Source of the DNA: Sepiola atlantica
Taxonomy: Eukaryota; Mollusca; Cephalopoda; Sepiida; Sepiolidae
NCBI GenBank assembly: GCA_963556195.1
Contig: OY744551.1
Location: forward strand, 2,505,001-2,569,000
DNA length: 64,000 nt
Direction: 5' to 3'
Shown here piece by piece: positions 9,505 to 55,760 of this stretch (position 1 is its first letter; each line of letters opens with the position of its first letter). The notes beneath the pieces were generated by a model that saw nothing but the letters and a program-made list of their open reading frames with translations, was not told the DNA's origin and searched no databases. Both the position numbers and the translations under genes were made by a program.

Positions 9505-12500
9505 TTTTTATGAAACGATCATTATGCATTGAATAACTAACTTTTATGAAACGATCATTATGCATTGAATAACTAACTTTTATGAAATGATCATTATGCA
9601 TTGTATAACTAACTTTTATCAAACGATCATTATGCATTGAATAACTAACTTTTATGAAACGATCATCATGCATTGAATAACTAACTTTTATGAAACGATC
9701 ATTATTCATTGAATAACAAACGTTTATGAAACGATCATTATGCATTGAATAACTAACTTTTACTAAACGATCATTATGCATTGAATAACTAACTTTTATG
9801 AAACGATCATTATGCATTGAATAACTAACTTTTATGAAACGATCATTATGCATTAAATAACTAACTTTTATGAAACGATCATTATGCATTGAATAACTAA
9901 CTTTTATGAAACGATCATTATGCATTGAATAGCTAACTTTTACTAAACGATCATTATGCATTGAATAACTAACTTTTATGAAACGATCATTATGCATTGA
10001 ATAACTAACTTTCATGAAACGATCATCATGCATTGAATAACTAACTTTTATGAAACGATCATTGGGCATTGAATAACTAACTTTTATCAAACGATCATCA
10101 TGCATTGAATAACTAACTTTTATGAAACGATCATCATGCATTGAATAACTAACTTTTAGGAAACGATCATTATGCATTGAATAACTAACTTTTATGAAAC
10201 GATCATTATGCATTGAATAACTAACTTTTATGAAACGATCATTATGCATTGAATAACTAACTTTTATGAAACGATCATTAGGCATTGAATAACTAACTTT
10301 TATCAAACGATCATTACGCATTGAATAACTAACTTTTATGAAACGATCATTATGCATTGAATAACTAACTTTTATCAAACGATCATTATGCATTGAATAA
10401 CTAACTTTTATGAAACGATCATTAGGCATTGAATAACTAACTTTTATGAAACGATCATCATGCATTGAATAACTAACTTTTATGAAACGATCATTATGCA
10501 TTGAATAACTAACTTTTATGAAACGATCATTATGCATTGAATAACTAACTTTTATTAAACGATCATTATGCATTGAATAACTAACTTTTATGAAACGATC
10601 ATTATGCATTGAATAACTAACTTTTATGAAAAGATCATTATGCATTAAATAACTAACTTTTATGAAACGATCATTATGCATTGAATAACTAACTTTTATG
10701 AAACGATCATTATGCATTGAATAACTAACTTTTATGAAACGATCATTATGCATTGAATAGCTAACTTTTACAAAACGATCATTATGCATTGAATAACTAA
10801 CTTTTATGAAACGATCATTATGCATTGAATAACTAACTTTTATGAAACGATCATTATGCATTGAATAACTAACTTTTACTAAACGATCATTATGCATTGA
10901 ATAACTAACTTTTATGAAACGATCATTATGCATTGAATAACTAACTTTTACTAAACAGTCATTATGCATTGAATAACTAACTTTTATGAAACGATAATTA
11001 TGCATTGAATAACTAACTTTCATGAAAAGATCATTATGCCTTGAATAACATACTTTTATGAAACGATCATTATGCATTGAATAACTAACTTTTATGAAAC
11101 GATCATCATGCATTGAATAACTAACTTTTATGAAACGATCATTGGGCATTGAATAACTAACTTTTATGAAACGATCATTATGCATTGAATAACTAACTTT
11201 TATCAAACGATCAGTATGCATTGAATAACATACTTTTATGAAACGATCATTATGCATTGAATAACTAACTTTTATGAAACGATCATTATGCATTGAATAA
11301 CTAACTTTTATGAAACGATCATTATGCATTGAATAACTAACTTTTATGAAACGATCATTATGCATTGAATAACTAACTTTTATCAAACGATCATTATGCA
11401 TTGAATAACATACTTTTATGAAACGATCATTATGCATTGAATAACTAACTTTTATGAAACGATCATTATGCATTGAATAACTAACTTTTATGAAACGATC
11501 ATTATGCATTGAATAACTAACTTTTATGAAACGATCATTATGCATTGAATAACTAACTTTTATGAAACGATCATTATGCATTGAATAACTAACTTTTATG
11601 AAACGATCATTATGCATTGAATAACTAACTTTTATCAAACGATCAGTATGCATTGAATAACATACTTTTATGAAACGATCATTATGCATTGAATAACTAA
11701 CTTTTATGAAACGATCATTATGCATTGAATAACTAACTTTTATGAAACGATCATTATGCATTGAATAACTAACTTTTATGAAACGATCATTATGCATTGA
11801 ATAACTAACTTTTATCAAACGATCATTATGCATTGAATAACATACTTTTATGAAACGATCATTATGCATTGAATAACTAACTTTTATGAAACGATCATTA
11901 TGCATTGAATAACTAACTTTTATGAAACGATCATTATGCATTGAATAACTAACTTTTATGAAACGATCATTATGCATTGAATAACTAACTTTTGTGAAAC
12001 GATCATTATGCATTGAATAACTAACTTTTATGAAACGATCATTATGCATTGAATAACTAACTTTTACTAAACGATCATTATGCATTGAATAACTAACTTT
12101 TATGAAACGATCATTATGCATTGAATAACTAACTTTTACTAAACGATCATTATGCATTGAATAACTAACTTTTATGAAACGATCATTATGCATTGAATAA
12201 CTAACTTTCATGAAAAGATCATTATGCATTGAATAACATACTTTTATGAAACGATCATTATGCATTGAATAACTAACTTTCATGAAACGATCAATATGCA
12301 TTGAATAACTAACTTTTAGGAAACGACTATTATGCATTGAATAACTAACTTTTATGAAACGATCAATATGCATTGAATAACTAACTTTTAGGAAACGACT
12401 ATTATGCATTGAATAACTAACTTTTATGAAACGATCATTATGCATTGAATAACTAACTTTTGTGAAACGATCATTATGCATTGAATAACTAACTTTTATG

Positions 12501-14438
12501 AAACGATCATTATGCATTGAATAACTAACTTTCATGAAACGATCATTATGCATTGAATAACTAACTTTTATGAAACGATCATTATGCATTGAATAACTAA
12601 CTTTTATTAAACGATCATTATGCATTGAATAACTAACTTTTGTGAAACGATCATTATGCATTGAATAACTAACTTTTATGAAACGATCATTATGCATTGA
12701 ATAACTAACTTTTGTGAAACGATCATTATGCATTGAATAACTAACTTTTATGAAACGATCATTATGCATTGAATAACTAACTTTCATGAAACGATCATCA
12801 TGCATTGAATAACTAACTTTTATGAAACGATCATTATGCATTGAATAACTAACTTTTAGGAAACGATCATTATGCATTGAATAACTAACTTTTATGAAAC
12901 GATCATTATGCATTGAATAACTAACTTTTATGAAACGATCATTATGCATTGAATAACTAACTTTCATGAAACGATCATCATGCATTGAATAACTAACTTT
13001 TATGAAACGATCATTATGCATTGAATAACTAACTTTTATTAAACGATCATTATGCATTGAATAACTAACTTTTATTAAACGATCATTATGCATTGAATAA
13101 CTAACTTTTATGAAACGATCATTATGCATTGAATAACTAACTTTTATGAAAGGATCATTATGCATTAAATAACTAACTTTTATGAAACGATCATTATGCA
13201 TTGAATAACTAACTTTTATGAAACGATCATCATGCATTGAATAACTAACTTTTATGAAACGATCATTATGCATTGAATAACTAACTTTTAGGAAACGATC
13301 ATTATGCATTGAATAACTAACTTTCATGAAACGATCATCATGCATTGAATAACTAACTTTTATGAAACGATCATTATGCATTGAATAACTAACTTTTATT
13401 AAACGATCATTATGCATTGAATAACTAACTTTTATTAAACGATCATTATGCATTGAATAACTAACTTTTATGAAACGATCATCATGCATTGAATAACTAA
13501 CTTTTATGAAACGATCATTATGCATTGAATAACTAACTTTTATGAAACGATCATTATGCATTGAATAACTAACTTTCATGAAACGATCATCATGCATTGA
13601 ATAACTAACTTTTATGAAACGATCATTATGCATTGAATAACTAACTTTTATTAAACGATCATTATGCATTGAATAACTAACTTTTATGAAACGATCATTA
13701 TGCATTGAATAACTAACTTTTATTAAACGATCATTATGCATTGAATAACTAACTTTTATGAAACGATCATTATGCATTGAATAACTAACTTTTATGAAAC
13801 GATCATTATGCATTGAATAACTAACTTTCATGAAACGATCATCATGCATTGAATAACTAACTTTTATGAAACGATCATTATGCATTGAATAACTAACTTT
13901 TATTAAACGATCATTGCGCATTGAATAACTAACTTTTATGAAACGATCATTAGGCATTGAATAACTAACTTTTATCAAACGATCATTATGCATTGAATAA
14001 CTAACTTTTATGAAACGATCATTATGCATTGAATAACTAACTTTCATGAAACGATCATCATGCATTGAATAACTAACTTTTATGAAACGATCATTATGCA
14101 TTGAATAACTAACTTTTATTAAACGATCATTATGCATTGAATAACTAACTTTTATGAAACGATCATTAGGCATTGAATAACTAACTTTTATCAAACGATC
14201 ATTATGCATTGAATAACTAACTTTTATGAAACGATCATTATGCATTGAATAACTAACTTTTATGAAACGATCATTAGGCATTGAATAACTAACTTTTATC
14301 AAACGATCATTATGCATTGAATAACTAACTTTTATGAAACGATCATTATGCATTGAATAACTAACTTTTAGGAAACGATCATCATGCATTGAATAACTAA
14401 CTTTTATGAAACGATCATTATGCATTGAATAACTAACT
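9505..14438. repeat. 36-bp minisatellite, about 137 units, with one open frame
   Basis: The unit contains aactaacttttatgaaacg followed by atcattatgcattgaat and repeats with a strict 36-base period. Because 36 is a multiple of three, the single stop-free frame on the minus strand stays open for 1,659 codons (9446-14425), reading MHNDRFIKVSYS over and over. The other five frames have a stop in every unit. Unit variants mostly change amino acids (I to M/T/V/L, F to L, N to D, H to P/R), cluster at a few sites and recur in blocks, as expected from unequal exchange. No signal peptide or domain is seen. I infer a noncoding satellite whose ORF is incidental. Confidence 0.93.
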
Positions 14439-14439
14439 G

Positions 14440-14665
14440 CTTAAGACGTCTACTCGATCGTGGCTGACAGAATGAGAACAATCTACCCTGTGGATTAAGT
14501 AAATGGTTCAGTTAAAAACTACGTATAGATTCCAGAGTTCGACATAAAGATTCCCGAGTTCCACAAGACGCACCTGAAAAGTTCGGAGATTACATCGGCC
14601 GAAACGTTGTGAGAATAAAATCAAAGTTGTGTACAGTAGTCCGAATAATCGAAACGTTAGATGCA
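14440..14665 (+). repeat. tRNA-Arg-like SINE tail, copy 2
   Basis: Matches the tail of the SINEs at 1445 and 50750: phrases ccctgtggatta, gattcc-gagttcgaca, cacctgaaaag, cggccgaaacgttgtgag, and a closing gtagtccgaataa. The tRNA-like head is missing. Here the hammerhead-like core is damaged (CTGAAAA). Confidence 0.6.
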
Positions 14666-14734
14666 TTTACCCCATCGCATAAAATCAAATAAAATTAAAT
14701 ATAGCCCACATTAAAGCTCTAATAAGCGACTAGA

Positions 14735-15300
14735 TATAGAAATTGGAATGTAATATTGAAACTGGAAGGCGTACAAAGAATGGTGACAAAACTAATAAGT
14801 AAAGTAAAGGAATGCAGTTACAGGGCGAGATTGGACAAATTGGGATTGACTACTTTGCTGGAGAGAAGAATGAGAGGTGATATGATTGAGACTTTCAAGA
14901 TGATAAATGGCATTTCTAACTATGTTTGGCATTTTTTTAGTATTTCTCCTAGATCTGGAATATTATTGTCAAGGCAGTTTTCAAAAACTAGATCTGTTAA
15001 CCAGTTAAGTTTTTTTGCTCACAGAGTAATATGTTTTTGGAATAATTTGCCAGATCGGATTAAGAACAGCAATAGCGTGGATCAGTTTAAGATGAGGTTG
15101 GATGAATTCAGAGAAAGTGGTAGGAGGGAGAAATTGAGAGGGCACTTTTGGGAGTTATCAAATGAAATATTTAACAGAATTTGATCTGGATATCTATACT
15201 GTACTAAGAGTTCACATTTTTTTAATAGTTGAATGTAGTAGATAGTTAAAGAGACGATGCCCAAGGAGGCATAACAAACAAATAATTAAATAAATAATTT
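14735..15300 (+). pseudogene. CR1/L2-like LINE 3' end (family C)
   Basis: The open stretch to 15184 reads KLEGVQRMVTKLISKVKE, then YRARLDKLGLTTLLERRMRG with D and MIETFKMINGI, then FAHRVICFWNNLPDRIKNSN. This is the classic C-terminal segment of CR1-like reverse transcriptases (VQRRATK, RLKxLGLTTLxxRRxRGDLI, WNxLP). No catalytic RT motifs lie upstream, so the copy is 5' truncated. It interrupts a repeat whose uninterrupted copy is at 16081-16290. Confidence 0.75.
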
Positions 15301-15480
15301 AGATAGCTTGCGCCAAATAATACACATAATACAAATGAATTCTGGTGGACAAGTCGGGCATAGACTGAAGTTTTTTGTATTAAATATGGTTGGATTGCAG
15401 AAAGTATTGTGTATTTTATCAATTGTCCAATAGATGGAAGTTGTGGGCTCGTCCTGTATATACACTATATATATGCAGGG
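15300..15480. repeat. duplicated flank (copy interrupted by LINE-C)
   Basis: Closely matches 16130-16280 (taatacacataatac, tatggttggattgc, gaaagtattgtg, cgtcctgtatatacac). Together with 14671-14720 it forms a copy of the same unit found downstream of the TTAGGG-like array, but split by the LINE. Confidence 0.7.
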
Positions 15481-15633
15481 TAAGTGTAAAGGTTAAAGTT
15501 AGAGTTAGGGTTATTTTTTTGTAAATGTTAACATTTAAGGGTGCAGGGTTAAGGTTAAGGTAAGGGGTTGGATAAGGGATAGGGTTAGGGTTAGGGTTAG
15601 GGTTTAGGGTAAGGGTTATCGTTAGGGTTAGGG

Positions 15634-15665
<32 letters not shown>

Positions 15666-16075
15666 AAGGGTTATGGTAAGGGTTAAGGGTAAGAGTTATG
15701 GTTATGGTTATGGTTAGGGTTATGGTTAAGGTTATGGTTAGGGTTATGGTTAGGGTTATGGTTAGGGTTTAGGGTTAGAGTAAAGGTTAGGGTAAGGGTT
15801 AGGGTTAGGGTTAGGGTTAGAGTTAAGGTTAGGGTTATGGTTAGGGTTATGGTTAGGGTTGGTTAGGGTTTAGGGTTTAGGGTTAGGGTAAGGGTTAGGG
15901 TAAGGGTTAGGGTAAGGGTTAGGGTTAGGGTTAGGGTTAGGGTTAGGGTTATGGTCAGGGTCAGGGTCAGGGTCAGGGTCAGGGTCAGGGTTATGATTAG
16001 GATTAGGGTTAGGGTTAGGGTTAGGATTAAGGTTAGGGTTAGGGTTAGGGTTAGGATTAAGATTAGGGTAAGATT
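15480..16075 (+). repeat. interstitial TTAGGG-like array
   Basis: About 600 bases of TTAGGG units with variants (TTATGG, TAAGGG, GTCAGG, TTAGGA). Variant units run in blocks, indicating local amplification rather than telomerase addition. It lies just downstream of the S-crystallin 3' end. Confidence 0.92.
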
Positions 16076-16300
16076 CATTTCCCCATCGTATAAAATCAAA
16101 TTAAATAAAATAGAGCCGACATTGTGATACCTGACAACTTAATAATACACATAATACTAATGAATCCTGGTAGACTAAAGCTTTTTTGTATCAAATATGG
16201 TTGGATTGCGGAAAGTATTGTGAATTTTATTAATGCTTCCATAGGTGTAATTTTGGGGTTCGTCCTGTATATACACAGGATACCATGTCACGAGTTAAAA
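16076..16300. repeat. duplicated flank (uninterrupted copy)
   Basis: Partner of 14671-14720 plus 15300-15480. It shows the sequence without the LINE-C insertion, so it serves as an empty-site reference. Confidence 0.65.
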
Positions 16301-16339
16301 AAAGAATAGTACAAAATTACATGAAATTAAAGATTGAAA

Positions 16340-16363
16340 TTTATTTGAAAATAATGATTTATT
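16340..16363 (-). terminator. candidate polyadenylation signals of the S-crystallin gene
   Basis: Two AATAAA hexamers on the minus strand, at 16358-16363 and 16340-16345, lie about 105-130 bases past the stop codon. That distance is normal for an animal 3' UTR. AT-rich DNA makes chance hexamers common, so this is a candidate only. Confidence 0.45.
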
Positions 16364-16467
16364 CATGAAAACGTCCTGCAATTTCTTTCATACATTTTTT
16401 TGTGTATAATATATTCATCTTTGTAAACTTTGAGTGTATCGCTGCGCCGTCTCTTTCGACCCCTTCT

Positions 16468-49856
<33,389 letters not shown>

Positions 49857-49952
49857 GGCGACCTTCTTTGGTGCGTCTTCGCAAACACTTCTGTTGTTGA
49901 TTGCTGGAGGTTTGATCTCGTTTGAGATACGCCGAGGCAAAAGTCCTCGCAA

Positions 49953-49958
49953 TTTATA
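49953..49958 (-). promoter_or_regulatory. TATA box of the S-crystallin gene
   Basis: Exact TATAAA on the minus strand, 97 bases upstream of the ATG. A start site about 25-30 bases further on would leave a 5' UTR near 70 bases. Confidence 0.75.
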
Positions 49959-49967
49959 TCCTATCGC

Positions 49968-49978
49968 CACGTGAGTCA
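49968..49978 (-). promoter_or_regulatory. AP-1 site overlapping an E-box, just upstream of TATA
   Basis: TGACTCA (49972-49978, minus strand) is a consensus AP-1 site, overlapping CACGTG (49968-49973). It lies 13 bases upstream of the TATA box. Squid S-crystallin promoters are known to depend on AP-1/antioxidant-response elements in this position, so the match supports the gene call. Confidence 0.7.
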
Positions 49979-50096
49979 GTAGCGAACTGAAGTTCCGCCC
50001 GACTCGTCGTCCCATGAAAGGGCAGATAATCAGGATTCAACCTAGATGACTCTCACAAACATATTCTATTCTATAGTTTATCCATCGATCTATATA

Positions 50097-50665
<569 letters not shown>

Positions 50666-50749
50666 CTAAATGTGAGTAAACCAAAGTGTGTTTCCCGAGG
50701 GCATTTATTTTTTATATATACTTTAATAACACAAAGTCCATGCTAAAAT

Positions 50750-51040
50750 ATACAGTAGACGCAGTGGATATAGTACTAAGTTAAATTCAGTCCCAAGTGA
50801 TAGCCATCTGAAGGTTGTAGGTTCAATCCTCGGTGCGGGCGATACAAAGAAGTGCGAATTACTGAAAACTTCTATCCCTGTGAATTAAATAAAGGGTTTC
50901 GTTCGAAATTCCGTCCAGATTCCCGAGTTCGACAGAAATATTCCCGAGTTTAAAGAGATACACCTGAAGAAAGCCGGGGGGGTTACAGCGGCCGAAACGT
51001 TGTGATGATAACACTCAAGATGAGAAATGTAGTTCGAATA
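50750..51040 (+). repeat. tRNA-Arg-like SINE, copy 3 (most complete)
   Basis: A-box-like gacgcagtggata, B-box region gtaggttcaatcctcggtgc (50817-50836), then the body shared with 1445 and 14440. Its 3' part has CTGAAGA at 50964-50970 and GAAAC at 50994-50998. Confidence 0.7.
50964..51015 (+). ncRNA. degenerate hammerhead-like motif in SINE tail
   Basis: CTGAAGA, two unpaired A, stem II GCCG/CGGC enclosing a G-rich loop, one unpaired C, then GAAACGTTGTGATG. No convincing stem III or cleavage triplet, so probably inactive; included because core order and spacing match. Confidence 0.35.
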
Positions 51041-51143
51041 ACCAAAATAATGCAGTTCTCGCATTGTTTACGTGTTCTAATTAGCCGTAATTTATAATTT
51101 GCTTAGAAACAAGATTATATTGTTTCAAACAATCTTTTTCTTA

Positions 51144-51170
51144 CTCTCTCTCTCTCTCTCTCTTTCTTCA

Positions 51171-51223
<53 letters not shown>

Positions 51224-51272
51224 TTCTTCATCTGTCTGTCTGTCTGTCTGTCTGTCTCTGTCTCTGTCTCTG

Positions 51273-51345
<73 letters not shown>
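51144..51345. repeat. (CT)n / (CTGT)n microsatellite
   Basis: CT runs alternating with CTGT runs in a duplicated block (ctctttcttcatctgtctgt twice). Ser-Leu or Arg-Glu open frames here are artefacts. Confidence 0.95.
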
Positions 51346-51348
<3 letters not shown>

Positions 51349-51825
51349 ATGTTGAAAACCGGAAGGTTGAAAGTGGGATGAACAAAAATAAATGATAGGA
51401 GACGATATAAGTGTATCAAATCTCTGATCAATTTATTTATATTTCAAAATAAGTTTAAATATAAAGTCAGTAAATTGTAAAATGGGGGGACTTACTGCTA
51501 AATATGCAAAGGTCCGGGGTGGTATAGACTTTGATTATTTCGAGAGTAACAACCTCTCTTTTTCAAAAAGAAAACAAAAGAAAATGGATCGGACGGGTCG
51601 GGGTAGGAAAATCAAAAGCGACGCGGCTATTCTAAACATATTACATGTATCCAGTTTACGTTTATATCCACAGAATAAAATTCCAGACAACGCTTACTGT
51701 GTTTATATAAGAGTCCGCAATAATAAAAAAAATAGGCCTTTTTAATAAAGGGCCATAAAGATGTGTACTTAAACAAACATTATTTATTATGCTTGTATAA
51801 ATAAAATCGTTATACCACATATATC

Positions 51826-51828
<3 letters not shown>
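51346..51828. other. no feature recognised
   Basis: AT-rich sequence. The open stretch 51482-51745 (87 codons) is basic and has no known motif; no evidence of expression signals. Confidence 0.35.

Positions 51829-51880
<52 letters not shown>
51829..51880. repeat. (TA)n microsatellite
   Basis: TA array into which the next MITE has inserted; a second TA run follows the MITE at 52252-52287. Confidence 0.95.
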
Positions 51881-51881
<1 letters not shown>

Positions 51882-51884
<3 letters not shown>

Positions 51885-52248
51885 GGTGATTCATAAGTAA
51901 CTTAGCTATTTACTTTTGAAATTCTAAAGTTAAAAAATACGATAATACAAAACAGAAAGTTTATTCAACAAATTCATTTATGGGAGTTTAAAATTACAAC
52001 AATTTTCAAAATGTCCACCTTCGTTCTGCATGCATAGCTCCATTCTTTTTGCAAGGAATTTACGACTCTTTGTAGCATATTTGATTGATTATGAAATAAA
52101 TATATGTAGAAACAAATATATAAACGACCAAATTTAAAATAACAAATAGCAGTAATTAGAGAGTAAGATAACAATTATCAAAAGTTCATAGTATGTTCGT
52201 GCTTCATATGGTAACTATTTTAAATAGCTAAGTGACTTATGAATCACC

Positions 52249-52251
<3 letters not shown>
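51882..52251. mobile_element. mariner-type deletion derivative, about 370 bp
   Basis: Inverted ends cagggtgattcataagtaac / gtgacttatgaatcaccctg, about 30 bases with TA outside. Inside on the minus strand two frames join as LQRVVNSLQK then RMELCMQNEGGHFEN, the usual C-terminal tail of IS630/mariner-like transposases, with a one-base frameshift. So it derives from an autonomous element by internal deletion. Confidence 0.8.
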
Positions 52252-52289
<38 letters not shown>

Positions 52290-52442
52290 GTATTTTTATG
52301 TAATTATTTTTATTGGTTCGTTGTTTTTTGCTTACTATTATTTCGATTGTCTCACTTCCTAAGTGATTAAGATGCAGAAAATTGCATTATTAGTCGCCCT
52401 TAACTTTATAGGACGTATTTTTCGTTCATATATATTTTTATT

Positions 52443-52673
52443 AATTTTAAAATTCTAAAGTTGGATTGCAAGGAATTTACGACTCTTTGTAGCATATTTG
52501 ATTGATTATGAAATAAATATATGTAGAAACAAATATATAAACGAACAAATTTAAAATAACAAATAGCAGTAATTAGAGAGTAAGATAACAATTATCAAAA
52601 GTTCATAGTATGTTTGTGCTTCATATGGTAATCATTTTAAATAGCTAAGTGAAGTGACTTATGAATCACCCTG
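52443..52673. mobile_element. second, truncated copy of the same mariner derivative
   Basis: 52468-52673 repeats the right two-thirds of 51882-52251, including the right inverted end, with a gtgaa duplication near it (aagtgaagtgactt). The left end and about 110 internal bases are missing. Confidence 0.75.
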
Positions 52674-52679
52674 TATATT

Positions 52680-53040
52680 GTCAAGATAATACATAATAAA
52701 TCAACATGTCGACTAATTGAATCTGCTCTCATAGCCCTTTCCACAAATAAAACTAAACAGAGAATGGGCTTCTACGTCATCTCCGCTAACCTATCAAAAG
52801 CAATTATTCATGAAAACAAGATATATCTAGAGACCGGTTGATTCCCTGAGTTTTGAATTATTCTTCCTTTCGACCCCCTTTCTACTCTTTATTCTTTTCT
52901 TTTCTTTCCCGTTACAAATTTGTTTCGCTATGTATTTATCTTTGACTCTATACATATTTACATATCTTCCCTCCCTACATAACCCCTTTCACTATATATA
53001 TTTCTCATAATTAATAGACTTTCTCGTCTTTTGTCATTTT
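52680..53040. other. no feature recognised
   Basis: Pyrimidine-rich AT sequence without repeat partners. Confidence 0.35.
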
Positions 53041-53060
53041 TTGCATTTTTTTCGTTCGCT

Positions 53061-53100
53061 CTTGACAAAGTCCATATAACATTTGGGCGAAACGTTGAAC
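53061..53100 (+). ncRNA. degenerate hammerhead-like motif (TTGACAA variant)
   Basis: TTGACAA, GTCC...GGGC stem II, GAAACGTTGAAC. Same core change as the motif at 26541-26578, so it is a subfamily and not a random resemblance. Confidence 0.35.
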
Positions 53101-53161
53101 TTTTTAGGTCTTCTGTTTATTCCATTTTAATTTCATACCGTCGGATTATTTTATCCTTTCA

Positions 53162-53163
<2 letters not shown>

Positions 53164-53229
<66 letters not shown>
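53164..53229. repeat. (TA)n microsatellite
   Basis: TA array. Confidence 0.95.
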
Positions 53230-53231
<2 letters not shown>

Positions 53232-53540
53232 AGGAGATTGTAGTTTGCTTGAAGCATTGCTGGTAAATATAAGTGCAGGTTTGTAATCCGAGGCTGTAGC
53301 AATGCGATGTAGTTGCCGGAAGGTGGAAAGGGTGAACAGAAACAAACGAGAAGAGAAAACGAATCTCAAAACGATTTATTAATATTTCACGTAAAAACTG
53401 ATTAAGTACCAGAATAGTAAATACTGTCAGGTAAAAAAAAAAGTTCGGCAAAAGGTAATCTTAAATTTTCGAAAGAAGAACTTTCATTATCAAAAGACAA
53501 CAATTAAAGACCGAAAAAGTCGAAAAAACGGGAAAACCCG

Positions 53541-53542
<2 letters not shown>

Positions 53543-53614
<72 letters not shown>
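53543..53614. repeat. (TA)n(TG)n compound microsatellite
   Basis: TA run followed by TG run. Confidence 0.95.
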
Positions 53615-53616
<2 letters not shown>

Positions 53617-53971
53617 AGATAGTATTATTTTTTTATTTTTTTTATTATTATTGTTATAATTAATGTTATTTGATATGCAAATTACTATATCATACGGTAG
53701 TCTTAAGGGTAATATATTATTATTATTATTATTATTTTATCATTATTATTATTTATTTATGTATATATTAGTGATATTTTAAGCTGAATTATTTCGACAC
53801 TTGATTATTGGGGAATTGGTCGTATAATCAGTACCATTGGAGAGCCATGAATATTATAACTGTCCTGTTTTTAAATCTCCGAAACAGTTACATGGTAAAC
53901 AGCTGATGATCCCCGTGTTAATATTAGACGCTGAAGGTCTCCAGTTTTTGTTTCACTCTTAAATAATTACC

Positions 53972-54004
<33 letters not shown>

Positions 54005-54135
54005 CTTATATAGTTTTTCATTAATTTATTTTCCAAAGAATGATAAGTCTGCAATATCTTGGATTTAGTTAGTTTGTCTGGGAATTTAAACTGCATTTTA
54101 CTTTTCTTTTTTTTTTAATGACTCAAAGCTTCTTT

Positions 54136-54140
<5 letters not shown>
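53615..54140. other. AT-rich DNA with TTA and poly-T runs
   Basis: Short TTA repeats at 53716-53755 and a C9/T30 run near 53972. 53880-53930 (cgaaacagtt, ggtaaacagctgatgatcc) resembles 29295-29330. No gene seen. Confidence 0.45.

Positions 54141-54225
<85 letters not shown>
54141..54225. repeat. (TA)n microsatellite
   Basis: TA array, about 42 units, followed by taatccaggtaaagta, a phrase also found at 58252 and 60098 directly after TA arrays. Confidence 0.95.
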
Positions 54226-54228
<3 letters not shown>

Positions 54229-54309
54229 ATCCAGGTAAAGTAAACATGCACGGGATAAAAGTTTACAGAATTTCAAATATATGTATTTTAATATATATAT
54301 CAAGAATTT

Positions 54310-54311
<2 letters not shown>

Positions 54312-54384
<73 letters not shown>
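54312..54384. repeat. (TA)n microsatellite
   Basis: TA array directly preceding the PLE-tail-like unit. Confidence 0.95.
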
Positions 54385-54387
<3 letters not shown>

Positions 54388-54990
54388 AGCTATGAAAACA
54401 TATTCATGGCAATTAAGCTACACCAGGCTCCCGCGTTTCATCCCCGAGGGAATCTTCAGGCTAAAATGCATGGAGTTATTTTTGTCGGGTTTTTTTTATA
54501 CACAGCTAACTAGTTAACCAATCAAATTCTTTGTTGTTCTCTCAGCCAATCGTTGGGCTTCGCACAAACAAAGGCGTGGTTAGTGTTACTTCCTATATCC
54601 TGTTCTATTGTTCTGTTTTCTATAGATTGTTTTATATCCTGTTTCTTTGTCGTATCAATATAATGAGTGAATTTATTTTAACACATAGTTCCTTGTATTT
54701 CTATTTTAGGTTTTAATTTTTTAATTGTTTGGATTTCTTTAGTTTAGTTTTTTTTTACTTATTGGTTTATTTATTTATGTATTGTTAGCCTAAGGTAAAT
54801 TTGTTTCTGTGCAGGCAGCTGTTTGCTATCTCACTTCTACAGTTTAATAGATTTCGAGGGTCTTTGAAACGCGGGAGCGTCTGTGTTGCTTAATTGCCAA
54901 AAAATATTTTAATAACTTAGTACCTAGTTCTACCTACATATCGAGCACTGTTGAAGTAAATACTGAAAATTGATACATAAAAATGATATC
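54385..54990. repeat. PLE-tail-like unit with inverted ends
   Basis: Left end on the minus strand has CTGAAGATTCC...GGGGATGAAACGCGG (54425-54460); right end on the plus strand has TTTGAAACGC, GGGA, GCGTC (54864-54882), a good hammerhead stem III and cleavage site without its upstream core. Between them the ttgttgttctctcagccaat region matches 5520-5640 in reverse. It ends in cgagcactgttgaagtaaat. Confidence 0.55.
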
Positions 54991-55024
54991 TCCTTATAAA
55001 ATTGTATGTGGATACATGAAATAG

Positions 55025-55025
<1 letters not shown>

Positions 55026-55092
<67 letters not shown>
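55026..55092. repeat. (TA)n microsatellite
   Basis: TA array abutting the inverted-repeat element that follows. Confidence 0.95.
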
Positions 55093-55096
<4 letters not shown>

Positions 55097-55760
55097 ATAA
55101 AATGAAATAATAAAATAAGGTGTCAATCAAATTTTATTAGAATTCAAAGTTCAAGCAAAGTATCCTTAAGTCCTTAGCTCATGAGTTTTCAAAGATAATT
55201 CTTCTCTTCAGAGGACCATTACCGCAGTTATACTACTACAGGTAATAAAATTACGCTTTGAAAATAAAATTATATACACAAATACATAAAAATACATAAC
55301 ATCAAAACATATCAACCCAAAAACATACTTTTTGTTGAATCCATACAGTCCATCCAGGTCATACATATTGAGAAGCATAATCAGGAAAGACATTACTCCA
55401 AGTTACAAACAGCAGTCCAAATACGTGTAATTGAAGGGGCTGACAAAATTACCCAGTCCCGAAATGTGTCAATATTCAATGTTAATGATAAATAAATCAA
55501 ATAATATAGAAAGTCCAATCAAAGTTCCAAAATCCCGAAATGTGCAACCCAAGTCAAATCAAAGTTCGTTGTTTAATTAGAAAACTCGTTAAATCCGAAT
55601 TGAGCAAAAAAAAGACTGAATCCTAATCTCATCTTGCTAGCAGAACGAAAAAATAAGTAATCTTCTCTCACCAGCGATACAACCAGACAATTGAACTTTG
55701 AATTCTAATAAAATTTGATTGGCACCTTATTTTATTACTTCATTTTATATTATAATATTA
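55093..55760. mobile_element. TIR-like element, about 670 bp, with internal hammerhead-like core
   Basis: The left end (ataataaaataaggtgtcaa, then attttattagaattcaaagt) returns as an inverted copy at 55690-55750 (about 60-base arms, few mismatches). At 55165-55215 on the minus strand is CTGAAGA, GAAG..., TTTGAAAAC. The 61-codon ORF inside has no motif. Could be a fold-back SINE pair rather than a transposon. Confidence 0.6.
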
